A stretch of 64,000 bases of DNA, taken from positions 64,857,885 through 64,921,884 of the forward strand of contig CM077161.1 of the NCBI GenBank assembly GCA_039583875.1, in the 5' to 3' direction. The notes beneath the pieces are model-generated. The model searched no databases. It had not been told where the DNA came from and saw only the letters and a program-made list of their open reading frames with translations. The position numbers and the translations under genes were made by a program. Source of the DNA: Platanthera guangdongensis. Taxonomy: Eukaryota; Streptophyta; Magnoliopsida; Asparagales; Orchidaceae. Below are positions 10,433-21,887 of this stretch, piece after piece; the stretch's first letter is position 1; every line of letters begins with the position of its first letter.

Positions 10433-11832
10433 TGTGGCAAACAGGGACATCTCAAGGCAAGGTGCCCACAAAACCAGCCCGTGCTGCAGCCAATGCCACT
10501 CCAGGCTTTGCCTCCGCCTCCGCGTTTGGACAAAGGAAAGGGGAAGTTAAATTTGATCTCTTCAGAGGAAGCTCAGATGTCACCTCAGGTTATCTCAGGT
10601 TCGATTCCTTCCTCTAGTTCACGTTTTGTTTATGACTCTTACTCGTAGTTCTTAGCAACATATGTCCCCTTATAGGAAACTTTAAGGTAAAGAACCGTTG
10701 GGCGTGTGTTCTCTTCAATTCTGGCGCGACACATTCATTTGTGGCTCGAACCTTTCTGGATCGGTATCATTTGAAACCAGATCGAGTGGGGAATGCCTTT
10801 TTGGTGAGGTTTCCTTCTGGTGCTTCTGTGGTTGCAGACTGGGGTCTTCTTGATTGTCCCATTTTGTTGGGAGATTTCTTAGTGAAGGCTGATTTCAAGG
10901 TGATCGATTTGGAAGATTTTGACGTTATCTTGGGCATGGACTGGTTATCCCGCTATGACGCCGTCATCCAGTGCAAAGGAAAGCACTTGGATTTTATCAA
11001 GGACAATGGTCAGCTGGGAAGTGTTTATGGTGATTCATGCCAGGATTCTCCAGGGATTTCGGCGGTATGTGTTCGGACGTTGTTTGTTTCCGACTGTTTT
11101 GCTTGTCTAGTCTCAATTGTGGGGACTAGTGCTGTTTTGCCGCGTTTGAAGGAGATTCCTGTTGTGCGTGAATTTCTAGATCTTTTTACTACTGATCTTT
11201 CTGGTCTTCCACCTGATCGTGATGTTGAGTTTGTCATTGATTTGGAGCCGGGTACGCGGCCTATTGCGAAAGCGCCATACAGAATGGCCTCGCATGAGCT
11301 AGCAGAGTTGCATACCCAGCTGGATGACTTATTGGCAAAGGGGTTTATCAGGCCAAGTTCATCACCTTGGGGTGCACCGGTGTTATTTGTGAAGAAGAAA
11401 GATGGGTCGATGCGGTTGTGCATCGATTACCGGGAATTGAACAAGATGACAATTAAGAACAAGTACCCACTGCCAAGAATTGATGATTTGTTTGATCAAC
11501 TGCATGGCAGTTCAATATTTTCAAAGATTGATCTCCGCTCGGGTTATCATCAGCTAAAGGTTCAGGAGTCTGATATTCTGCGGACTGCGTTTCGATCGAG
11601 ACATGGTCATTTTGAATTTCTTGTGATGTCGTTTGGTTTGACCAATGCACCATCAGCCTTCATGGATATGATGAACCGGGTGTTCAAGGACTACTTGGAT
11701 AGGTTTGTGGTGGTTTTTATTGACGACGTTCTTGTTTACTCCCGCAGTGCTGAGGAGCATGAACAACATCTGCAATTGGTATTGGCCACTTTGCGAGACC
11801 AAAGGTTGTTCGCCAAGCTAAGCAAATGCTAG
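10433..11832 (+). pseudogene. pol: Chromovirus A protease and reverse transcriptase
   Basis: The first part finishes the broken third zinc knuckle of Gag, then enters an aspartic protease near 10700. Its active site reads FNSGATHSF, so the catalytic Asp of the usual D-S/T-G triad is Asn; this alone should abolish processing. The reverse transcriptase (about 11250-11830) keeps [16 protein letters not shown] and the catalytic FIDDVL. The frame from 10741 is open for 363 codons and ends at TAG 11830-11832, just where KC is normally followed by FWL. Pol is in a different frame from gag, and several stops lie between 10600 and 10680. Confidence 0.85.
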
Positions 11833-12510
11833 TTTTGGTTACCTCAGGTTGCATTTCTGGGTCATGTTATTAATCAACATGGAATTTCAGTGGATCCCGA
11901 AAAGATTGCTGCAGTCATGGAGTGGAGGAGACCAGAGACACCCAAGGAGATTCTGAGCTTCCTGGGATTGGTCGGCTATTATCGCCGATTTGTAGAAGGG
12001 TTTGCTACCTTAGCTGCACCTTTGACTCGCTTAACCCAGAATAATGTGGAGTTTGATTGGAATGACAAGTGTGAGGCATCATTCCTTGAACTCAAGAACA
12101 GGTTATGTACCGCTCCTGTGTTGATATTAACGACAGAAGGGATAGATTATGAGGTTTTTGTGGATGTGTCGCACGTTGGACTTGGATGTGTTTTAATGCA
12201 AGACAAAAAGGTGATTGCGTATGGGTCTCGACAGTTGAAAAGTCATGAAAAGAACTACCCGACGCATGATTTGGAGTTCGCAGTGGTAATATTTGCATTG
12301 AAATTGTGGAGACACTTACTTTATGGCGCTCAGTGTAAAATCTTTACGGATCATAAAAGTTTGAAGTACGTCTTCACACAAAAGGAACTTAATCTGCGCC
12401 AACGGCGATGGTTGAATATGTAGCTGATTATGATGTGGAGATTCAGTATCATCCTGGGAAAGCTAATGTTGTGTCCGATGCTTTGAGTCGGAAGACAGGT
12501 AAATTATTTA
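11833..12510 (+). pseudogene. pol: Chromovirus A RT thumb and RNase H
   Basis: The same frame reopens after the TAG at 11830 and carries the [11 protein letters not shown] signature of gypsy RT-connection sequence, then RNase H, which degrades the RNA strand of the hybrid. The first catalytic Asp is in [10 protein letters not shown], the Glu region in HDLEFAVV and a later Asp in FTDHKSLKY, so the active site looks intact. The frame ends at TAG 12421-12423. The expected continuation ([15 protein letters not shown]) is present in another frame at about 12424-12490, showing a frameshift at that point. Confidence 0.83.
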
Positions 12511-12559
12511 ATCTTTCAGCCGACAATCTAGTGGAGGTATTTCTTCGGACTGAAAAAGG

Positions 12560-13910
12560 TTAATTACCAGATTTTGCTATTGATGCCGCAGGCACGTTAA
12601 AATATCGCGGTCGATTTTGTATCCCCGCAGTTGGAGACATTTGCGATATAGTGTGTAGGGAAGTACATGGCTCAAGTATGGCCTATCATCTAAGCTCAAC
12701 TAAAATGTACCGTGATTTGAAACAAATTGTCTGGTGGTATGGAATGAAAAGAGATATAGCGCAATTTGTATCTGAATGTCATACCTGCAGGCGGGTGAAA
12801 TCTGATCATGGGAGGCCTGGTGTCAAGTTGATGCCATTGGAGATTCCAACATGCAAGTGGGAAAGCATTTCAATGGATTTTATTACAGGCGTACCAAGAT
12901 CTCCACGATGACAAGACTTCGTATGGGTGATCGTGGATAGGTTGACCAAGTGTGCTCACTTCATACCATTTAAGATCAACTACCCGATGAAGACAATAGA
13001 GGAGCTATATTTGAACGAGATCATCCGACTGCATGGTGTTCCAGTCAATATCAATTCAGACCGGGATTCCCGATTTACTTCTCGTTTCTGGAAGAGTCTA
13101 CAAGAGGGTTTAGGGACGGATTTGAGGTATTCCACTGCTTACCACCCTCAGACGAATGGCCAAACGGAACGAGTAAACCAAATCGTGGAAGATATGATTT
13201 GGTGCTACATTCTTGAGTATGGCGGAGCATGGGATGAACGTTTGCGCCTTATGGAATTCGCATATAATAACAGCTATCAAGAAAGCTTGTAAATGGCTCC
13301 GTTTGAAGCTTTATATGGGCGACGATGTCGGACTCCCCTATTTTGGGCTGAGGTTGGCGAGCGGCCTTTGTTGGGCCCAGAGGCGCTCGAGGACATTGAA
13401 GTTGTCGTACGACTTATTCGGGAGAAGATCCGGATCGCCCAAGAGCGATATGAAAAGTACGCCAACCGGCGAAGGTCGGAGTTTGAGTTTGCTGTAGGGG
13501 ATTTCGTCTTCCTGAAAGTCTCCCCAATGGTTGGAATTAAAAGGTTTGGAAAAGAGCGCAAATTAGAACCAAGATTTGTGGGTCCCTTCAAGATTCTTGC
13601 GCGGATTGATGCATCCGCTTACAAAGTCAAGTTACCCGTGAACTTTCCTAGTGTTCATGATGTGTTTCATGTCAGCCAACTTCGAAAGTGTGTGCGGAAT
13701 GACAAGCAAGTTTTGGACTTTGTGCCGCAGTTGGCGCCGAACCTTTCATATGTAGAGATGCCCATCCGTATTTTGGACTCCCCAGAGCGCGTGTTGCGGA
13801 AAAAGAAGATTCCTATGGTCAAGGTGCTATGGAAAAATCAAAATGTGGAAAGCGCGACGTGGGAGCTCGAGTCAACGATGAGGGCGGCTCACCCTCATTT
13901 ATTTCCATAA
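12560..13910 (+). pseudogene. pol: Chromovirus A integrase with C-terminal chromodomain
   Basis: Integrase inserts the cDNA; the chromodomain is thought to steer it to marked chromatin. An HHCC zinc finger (histidines near 12660, CHTC near 12780) precedes the D,D-35-E core: Asp in MDFITG, Asp in NSDRDSRF and Glu in TNGQTERVN are all present. Stops occur at about 12909 and 13290. The last ORF (13293-13910) starts at MAPFEALYGRRCRTP, carries the GDFVFLKVSP C-terminal domain and ends with a chromodomain (about residues 160-205) containing KVLWKNQ and ATWELE. The stop at 13908 lies about 100 bp before the 3' LTR. Confidence 0.85.
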
Positions 13911-14000
13911 ATTACGCTAGTATGTGACTTGATGTTTTTGTTTGATTCCTTCTTGAATTGATATACGAAGTATTGAAAAGTTTTGAGGCGAAACTTTTTG

Positions 14001-14014
14001 TTAGGGGGAGTGAC
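14001..14014 (+). other. Polypurine tract of chromovirus A
   Basis: TTAGGGGGAGTGAC directly precedes the 3' LTR and would prime plus-strand synthesis. Confidence 0.75.
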
Positions 14015-16806
14015 TGTAACGCCCCGAATTTTTTCGTTGTATGATTGCATACGCTTGATGGGCGTTGAGTTGGCTCTGACCGTTGTTTGAGGATGGTTTT
14101 CCCCTCGGGCTTTCGAGTGGCTGTTTTTGTAGCCTAGTTGCACGGTTCCCCAGCAAGCCAGAGCCTATTTTTGGGGACTCGGTGAGGCCTCTTAGTGAAT
14201 GCATGAACTTTCTCGAGCCTGAGTCGTGTTGCTCAAAACGGGTTGATTGTATGGCATTTTGTATGGCATTTTGGAGTGAGTAGATAAAAGCGTGTTTGCT
14301 GGTTTTTACCCCTCAGGTGCCAAAATTATGGCTGCAGTTTCTTGTAGCATGGGGACATGGAGCGCATTTGGGTGACACGGCCGTGTCCCAGGGCATGTCG
14401 GGGTACACGGCGAGTGACACGGGCGTGACACAGGGCATGTCCCGGGTGTTCGAAGAATTTCGGTGACAAAGTGCACTCGACGAGTGTCTATTATCGAGAG
14501 AAGGGGTACACGGCCTGTGACACGGGCGTGTCACAGGGCGTGTCCCGCTCTCGACGAACTTTGCTCGACGAAATTCACTCGATGAGTGTCGAGTGTCGAG
14601 AGAAGGTGTACACAGCCTGTGACACGGGTGTGTCACAGGGCGTGTCCCGTAGTCGACGAACTTCGCTCGACGAAATTTGCTCGACGAGTGTCGAGTAGGG
14701 GTAACACGACGCGTTACACGGGCGTGTCCTAAGGCCGTGTCTTTCTCGGGTTGTTTGATGGGTGCTGTGGGCTGTGTCACGGCCGTGTGACACGGCCGTG
14801 TAGATAGGCTTATTCAATGACACGGCCTGTGACACGGGCGTGTCCCAGGCCGTGTACTTCCAAGCCGTGTCCTTCTCGGGTTGTTTGACGGGTGCTGTGG
14901 GCTGTGTCACGATACGGCCGTATAGATAGGCATGTTCAGTGACACGGCCTGTGACACGGGCGTGTCCCAGGCCGTGTACTGTTTCCAGGTGAGACGGTTG
15001 CCCACCGCTTAATTGACACAGCCTGTGACACGGGCGTGTCACAGGGCGTGTCAGGGCCAAAAATCAATTTTTTCCAGTTTTTTTGTGTCGTTCGTTTCTC
15101 TGATTCTCGATCAAACAGTCCAGCTCTGTCCTGGAGGAAATAAGGCCGAGACAAGAGTTTTCCTCCTCACTTATCCCTTTCTTCACCATCTTCTTCATTC
15201 TCAAAGAGAAAGCAAGGGAGAAAAGCTAAGGCAAGGGAAGGAAAGAGAGGAGCAGCTGTCGCAGTGTCGTCTCGGTTCAGGCAAGCGGTGTTCTTCTCCC
15301 TTGCCAATCATATTTTCTTGTTTTTTTTGATTGTGCAAGTTTACCTAGCTTTCCCCTTTCAATTTTACTAGTTTGTTCTTCTTATTTTGCACCTCACTTT
15401 TGTCTAAATAGGTTAGCCTTGTTACTCTTACTTTTGTTTAGGACTCACAAGCATAAATAATCTTGTCTTTCAAGAATTTCCCAGTCTATATGCTTACCTA
15501 TTGTTCATCTCATTTTGTCATGTTTTACCTTGGATTTCTCTATTAGTTACCTTTTTTATTCATATGATTCGCGAGCTTTTTGTTGTGGGGTTCGCTTATG
15601 GTGAAGTAGAGACCCAAATTCTATCAAGTTTGAGGACGATGAAATGAAACGGGTTTAGCTTGGATTATGGTGAGTTTTGCGAGGCGAATTGTGAACCATT
15701 GCAGGAGCGTTTGTGTGAGGATTCGATAAGGGGTGGTGTGGTTTCAGCCTTGGTGGCCACCGGGTTTTGTTTTGTGGTGTAGAGCACCGTTTTGGCCCCG
15801 ATTTGGGCTGGATTTTATTGGTGCGTTCCACTTTAGGGCCGCCACCAAAAGACCCTTGCGGAATCGAACTTAACTGCTGCTTATGTTTCACTCGTATAGT
15901 TGTTTCTTGTTATCAAGATGATGGAATGGGTATATATGTGTTGCCTTTTTCTCCTGCGGGTTGAGCGGGACTTGATGAGACTTTCACATACTTGGTGCGT
16001 TTTACACTTTTGGTTGGCAGTGTTTGACACTTGTTTCCCACCCTGTTCTTTTCACTCATTTTATATGAAAAATTGCTACAGGGTCGGTAATCCCCTTCGT
16101 CACATTTTATGAACTTAATGCTCTATATTGTAGCTTTGATGATTGCTGAGGTGTTCTTTCTTGAATACCTCAGGTGCAGGTTGTAGCCGGTTGAGCGGCT
16201 AGGTTTTGTTGGTTGAGTTTACTTGGAGCTAGCGAAGCTTTCTTAGCGAGGTAGTTCTTTACTTTCTTGTACAGACATATAGCCACCCCAATGGGTTTGT
16301 GTCAGCTTGTTGGCACCCATTGGTGGCTTTCTTTACTTGCTACATATGAATGCTAGACTGCAAATATGAATCATTTGATGAGATGATGTCTACTTGCTCT
16401 TGGGAAGGATTTATGCTAGGTTGCATTAGATATTTTAAAGTTAAAACAAACCTACTATTCTATGTCATGCATACATGTTTTGGTAAACTAAGACGTATTT
16501 CCAAACCACGTAAAAAAACAGACGATTTCCTATGGTATAATAAATCTAAAGTGCATATAGGAAAACTTACAACTAACGTAAATTATTTTCCGCCGCGTAT
16601 AACCACATTTTGCTCTACTATGCCGAGGGATACGACCATCAAACTCAACGGTTTTCTTGCATCTAACTGATGATTTTACTCTAGTATAGTATGTGTAAAG
16701 GTTTGCCTGACCGTGTGCAGTTATCCCCTGCACGACGTGGCATCATACCTCATTTTTCCTCTTACTCTGATACGACGTGCCCGTTGAAGAGATGCGGGTT
16801 GTGACA
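14015..16806 (+). repeat. 3' LTR of chromovirus A
   Basis: Starts TGTAACGCCC, ends GTTGTGACA and is followed by the AGAAG duplication (16807-16811). It is 83 bp longer than the 5' LTR, partly because its array has an extra duplicated segment of about 120 bp around 14815-14940; a stretch near 7555 of the 5' LTR is absent. Confidence 0.93.
14370..15050 (+). repeat. Palindrome array in the chromovirus A 3' LTR
   Basis: Same CACG/CGTG and TCGACGA motif mix as 6375-6960. The segment containing GGTTGTTTGA, GGGCTGTGTCACG and GTGTCCCAGGCCGTGTAC occurs twice here (about 14750-14850 and 14876-14980) but once in the 5' LTR. Confidence 0.8.
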
Positions 16807-16811
16807 AGAAG

Positions 16812-17860
16812 ACCTAACCTCATCTCCCAGTATGAGAATTTTAAGAAAGATGAATCTGCGTCTGTGAGTGATATGTACAATAGTCGTCGAACTCCACTCA
16901 GAGAATGAATGTAGTCATTTTTTGGGCCCCAAAATCGTCGATCTCGGTGAGTACTCTACTCCAGTTGCATTGATCAAAAGGGATCATGGTACTGAGTGTG
17001 AGTCTCTTCTTATGTAAGAGTTCTGTGAGAAGGATGGTATCAGACACTGTTTTTCAGCTCCTAGAACACCTCAACAAAATGGGGTTGCCGAAAAGAAAAA
17101 TAGAACCCTAATTGAATCTGCAGGCACATTACTTGCAGATGCTCATTTACCCCTATCCTTTTGGGCAGGGGTTGTGAGCACATCAAACTATGTACTGAAT
17201 AGAAGTCTGATACACAAGCTTTAGAATAAGACTCCTTATGAGATACTTAAAGGAGAGAAACCTAAAGTTGATTATTTCAAAATTTTTGGTTGCATATGTT
17301 ATATTCACAATAATAATAAGAAACACATTAGAAAGTTTGAAGGCAAGTCTGAAATTGGAATTTTTCTTAGATATTCCCAAGTAAGCAAGGCTTATAGGGT
17401 TTATAATAAATCAACCATGAAAATACAGGAATCTATTCATATTTCATTTGACGAGTCTAACATGTTTTATAAGGAGAATGAAATTTCTACCAATAACACC
17501 TTACAGGTACCTCACTTGTGTGAGAGATTGGATGATCTAAACCTCACCCAAGAGGTTCCATCACATCCTTCTCCACAAGTTGAAGAAGAGAGTGAGGAAG
17601 AAAGTTGGGAAGTAGCTGAACTTCCTCCAAAAACTATTATAATTCCACAAGAGGAATTAACTCCACAAGCTGTTGCTCAACCAACTCCTCCGACTGAATT
17701 TGTCATACTTAGAGATCACACAGTATCTCAAGTGATTGGAGACATTTCAATTGGTGTGCAGATAAGACATCAACTCCACAAGGACATGATGCATGCCTGC
17801 TTCATATCTCAAACAGTGCCCCAATCCATTAAAGATGCTGAGCAAGATCCACACTAGATT
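16812..17860 (+). pseudogene. pol: Copia gag remnant and C-terminal integrase
   Basis: From 16812 to about 16876 the copia gag frame continues after the chromovirus insertion. A deletion junction of roughly 80 bp follows, containing two TCGTCGA motifs. From about 16960 the sequence is copia integrase: the second catalytic Asp in DHGTE and the Glu in QQNGVAEKKNRTL are recognisable, but the zinc finger and first Asp are missing. The integrase C-terminus with FGCICYIH and the linker towards RT run to about 17860. An in-frame stop at about 17014 and another at about 17221 break it. It cannot act as an integrase. Confidence 0.8.
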
Positions 17861-19156
17861 ATTGCAATCCAAGAGGAAACTCAACCAATTTAAGAGATGC
17901 ATAGTTTGGGATTTAGTTCCAAGACCCAAAGACTATTCAATCATTGGAACTAAATGGGTGTTTGGAAACAAGCTTGATGCTCAAGGTCTTATTATAAGGA
18001 ATAAGGCCTGACTAGTTGCTCAAGGATATAGAAAAGAAGATGGCATAGACTATGACCAGACATTTGCACTTATTGCAAGGCTAGAAGCAATCAGGTAATT
18101 CTTGGAATATGCAGCCTACAAGAAGTTCACTGTATACCAGATGGATGTCAAGAGTGTATTCATTAATGTTGAACTCAAAGAAGAGGTCTATGTAGAACAA
18201 CCAGCAGGTTTTATTTCTCCTACTCATCACTCTTATGTTTTCAGATTGCATAAAGCTCTCTATGGTCTAAAGCAAGCTCCAAAGCTTGGTATGAAACCTA
18301 AGCAAGCTTTCTCTTAGAATATAAGTTTTCTAGAGGCATAGTAGATGGGACTTTATTTATTAAGCATCATCATGATAATATATTATTAGTGAAAATATAT
18401 GTAGATGATATTATATTTGGCTCTACAGATTCCAAACTTTGCAAAAGGTTCTCCAACCTTATGCATTCAAAGTTTGAAATAAGAAGCATGGGGGAGCGAT
18501 CCTACTTACTTGGCCTCCAAGTGAAGCAGACACCTGATGGCATCTTCTTATCCCAATCTAAATATGCTAAGGAGATGATTAAAAGGTTTGGTATGGCTGA
18601 TGCTTTAGTAAAGAAAACACCTATGAATACCAATGCTGTAATTGATTCTGATGAACATGGGAAACTTGTAGATCAGAAATTATATATGGCGATTGTTGGG
18701 TCCCTGTTATATCTTACAGTAAGTAGACCAGATATTATGTTTGCTACTTGTTTTTGTGTTAGGTTCCAGATGAACCCTAAAGAGTCTCACCTTATTTTTC
18801 CTAAAAAGAATTTTTAGATATATAAAGAGTTGCCCTAATTTAAGACTCTGGTATCCAACTGAGTCAGAGTTTAAGTTAATTGGATACTATGATGCTGACT
18901 TTGCTGGATATATAGTAGATAAGAAGAGCACATCAGGGACATGTCAGTTCCTTGGTGATAGGCTAGTGTCGTGGTTTTGCAAGAAACAAACATCTGTGTC
19001 CACCTCAACAGCAGAAGCTGAATATATTGCAGCTGGTAGTTGTTGGTCCCAGATGTTGTGGATTCAAAACATACTCCTAAATAATGGTGTCAACTTAAAT
19101 AATTCAACTCTAGTTTGTGACAATACAAGTGCAATTTCTATTGCACAGAATCCAGT
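17861..19156 (+). pseudogene. pol: Copia reverse transcriptase and start of RNase H
   Basis: Copia RT motifs occur in order: TKWVFGNK, the MDVKSVFIN block, LHKALYGLKQAPK and the catalytic YVDDIIFGST near 18400. RNase H follows with SWFCKKQTSVSTSTAEAEYI near 18970 and CDNTSAI near 19120. Stops near 18009, 18315 and 18815, with a disturbed frame between 18830 and 18960, show decay. The LARD inserted at 19157 within the DNTSAI region; the C-terminal end of RNase H lies beyond it at 27010. Confidence 0.85.
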
Positions 19157-21887
19157 TGATAGGTTAAAACTCCAAAAATAATTACGGTCACGTGGAGACC
19201 AGGCGGTTTTATTTAAATAAAGCGGAAGTGGTTTAGAAAACGGGGCGCGCGTATTTATTTATTTGGATATAAAAAGATGTGATCGAGCTTTAACGAAAGG
19301 AGGCAAGTGCACCTATTGTGAGTAGTACAGGATATTCTGGGTGGAATATCAAGATCGTATTGTTCTCGGGGTCGATTCGAATATTTTTACTCTTCCCTGG
19401 AGGGGACTATTATTTTACCGATAATTACTTGTCGGGTATTTTATATATAATAAAAAATGATAGAAAAAGAAAGCATAAAAAGAAAGCAATAAGGTGGATC
19501 CGATGAAGAGCTTAGCTCAATGACACCGAATAGAATTAGAACTAAAATATACTTTAAATAAAAAGAGATCCGAAATTTCTAATTAATTAAGGCGGAAACT
19601 TGGCTATGGAGGTTCCACTAGAATAAGCTCACTTATCTCTAGGACTATCGCTCACCTGAACGCTAAAACTATTCGACCGAACGTTAGTCCGACAAAGGAT
19701 TACTCTTAACACCCGCATTACGCTAAGAACCCCGCTATTGGGTGGGGAACCCAATCTGGTAGAGTTGGCGCGCCTCCTCTCTCGAGAGTTAATGCAGAAC
19801 TCTCTTTGCCAAGGGGTGATCTGTCCATACACACGGCCTCTTGGCTAGCGTATGAAAAATGGAAATAGGGCCCATACATCGATATGTGGTCATACGTGTC
19901 GTTAACCCTGGGCAAACCATAAGTACTTTAATTAATTAGAAAAATGAGACATTTAATTATTTTAAGCTATTTTATTTGTCCCAATGCTCTTCGATACTGA
20001 GGGCTAAGAAAGCGGTAAAAGAAAGCAGTAAATGAAAGCAGGAAAATAAAGCAAAAAATTGCAAGTCCCGGCGCAAATGCGTGGGCGTGAGAAAGAAAGC
20101 TGGTCCTACTCAAACGATTAGGACTAAATAAATGCTCACACGCACGCACTCTACAGAAAAGTAAACACACTCCACACACTCTACTGAAATGAAATAAAAG
20201 CATTGCGCCATTTAACTCTTAACGAGTAGGCGCAAATAAATGCACACACACACATAAGCGAAAAAATTAAGAAAAACTAAGTTGACGAAAAATTAAAATA
20301 ACATCATTTCTACCGCTAGAATGCGGTAGAAATGCATAAAAAGCTGAAATAAAAATAAACAGGGCAAAAAGGTTTGCAAATAAACACAAAATGAAAATGC
20401 CCGAAAATTAAAAAAAAATACATTTCTACCGCTAGAATGCGGTAGAAATGCGTAAAAAGAGAACGAAAAATTTAAAAGAGCAAAAGTTTAAAATGAAAAA
20501 TTTAAGTGCACGAAAAATTAAGACGGCTATATAATCATTCCTGTAAATTGATAAAAATGCTAAAAAAGTGTAAATAAAGTAAAAAAACGAAAAAGTTAAA
20601 CAACATAAAGACGAAAATCTACGTTAGTGAAAAAAAAGAAAACACTTTAAAAACATTTTTACCGATTTATAGGAATGCATAAAAAGTTATAAAAATCCAA
20701 CATTAACAAAACTAAATAAAATTTCCTATGTATAAAAAAATGAAAACAAGCCTCATACACACACACACCCGTATAAAAAGGAACGAAAAACAAAGTTAAA
20801 GCAAATATAAATAAGTTTGCTTAAGAGAAGAGTCCCATAGATCCATTCCAAAGGCACAATAAGAGAAGAAAAAGAACACATTTTATTAAATAAAAAGACG
20901 AGTTACAAAGATATGAAAATAAAATCTAAGGAGAGGGGGAGAAATATCCCTTACATAAACTTTGGAAGAATCCAGGCAGCATTTCACCAATACAAAATGG
21001 ATCCAAAAGGGGAACAGAAACTCTTACAGCAAGATGGTATTTATAGAAAAAAAAATCGAAGTACATGCCCCCTTACCCGGGGCGTGTAGGGGGGGCGTGT
21101 CAGCACTGTACAAAATACGACCGTCGATTTGACGGGAAAGTAGACTTCGGGCGGACACGTGTCGGTCTCACGTTGGTCACGCCCTAGGTCACGAACATGA
21201 CTCTGGGCGTGTCGGTTGGTGTCAACACTCGACAAACGTCAAGCGGAAAGTGTCGAGTTGAAAAATCGTCGAGCTGCTGGAGAATCGTCGAGCGCGAGTT
21301 TGTCGAGCGGAAATCGTCGAGCTGCTGGAGAATCGTCGAGTGCGAGTTTGTCGAGCGAAAATCATCGAGCAGCTGGAGAATCGTCGAGCGCGAGATCGTC
21401 GAACGGAAAGTCGAGCTGAAAAATCATCGAGCTGCTGGAGAATCGTCGAACGGAAAGTCGAGCTGAAAAATCTTCGAGCTGCTGGAGAATCGTCGAGCGT
21501 GAAGATGAGTCACGCCCTAGGTCACGGGCGTGACTCTGGGCATGTAGGGGGGGTTTCGATGATCGTCGAACGGAAAGTCGAGCTGAAATCGTCGATCAGA
21601 ATTTGTCGAGCTGAAATCGTCGACACGAAATTTCTCTTTAAAATTCGCTGATTCCATGGGTTTAACGAATCACGGCCTGGTCACGGGCGTGACTAATAAG
21701 TCACGGGCGTGACTTCCCAATTTTTTGTAGATTTTTATTTTTTTCCTGAAAAATAAAATAAAATAAGTTAGTAAAATATTTACAAAAATAGGAGCATTTT
21801 ATTGAATAAAAACAAGTAAAAATGACAAAAATAAATGAAAATGACTTAAGTAATGTACATAAAAATAGGTATATTTACAATTTATCA
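19157..21887 (-). repeat. 3' LTR of the LARD (minus strand)
   Basis: On the plus strand it starts TGATAGGTTAAAAC and ends TTTATCA. It matches 24150-27004. It contains a motif array at about 21060-21730 and, on the minus strand, a CTATAAATA box at 21037-21046. Confidence 0.92.

Larger units (their letters stand above)
6028..16806 (+). mobile_element. Ty3/gypsy chromovirus A, probably Tekay/Del lineage
   Basis: Two long LTRs (2,709 and 2,792 bp) start TGTAACGCC and end TTGTGACA. They are bounded by an exact target duplication, AGAAG at 6023-6027 and 16807-16811. Inside are an iMet-type primer-binding site, a structured leader, gag with three zinc knuckles, protease, reverse transcriptase, RNase H, integrase and a C-terminal chromodomain, then a GGGGGAG purine tract. 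The gypsy domain order, chromodomain and LTR length point to a plant chromovirus of the Tekay/Del type. By eye the last 440 bp of the LTRs differ at about 20 sites (4-5%), so it is not recent. Stops and frameshifts make it non-autonomous. Confidence 0.93.

Noticed and set aside
10421..10480. Programmed readthrough of the TAG between chromovirus A gag and pol
   Set aside because: The TAG splits a zinc knuckle and is followed by further stops and a frame change before pol, which fits decay better than regulated readthrough.
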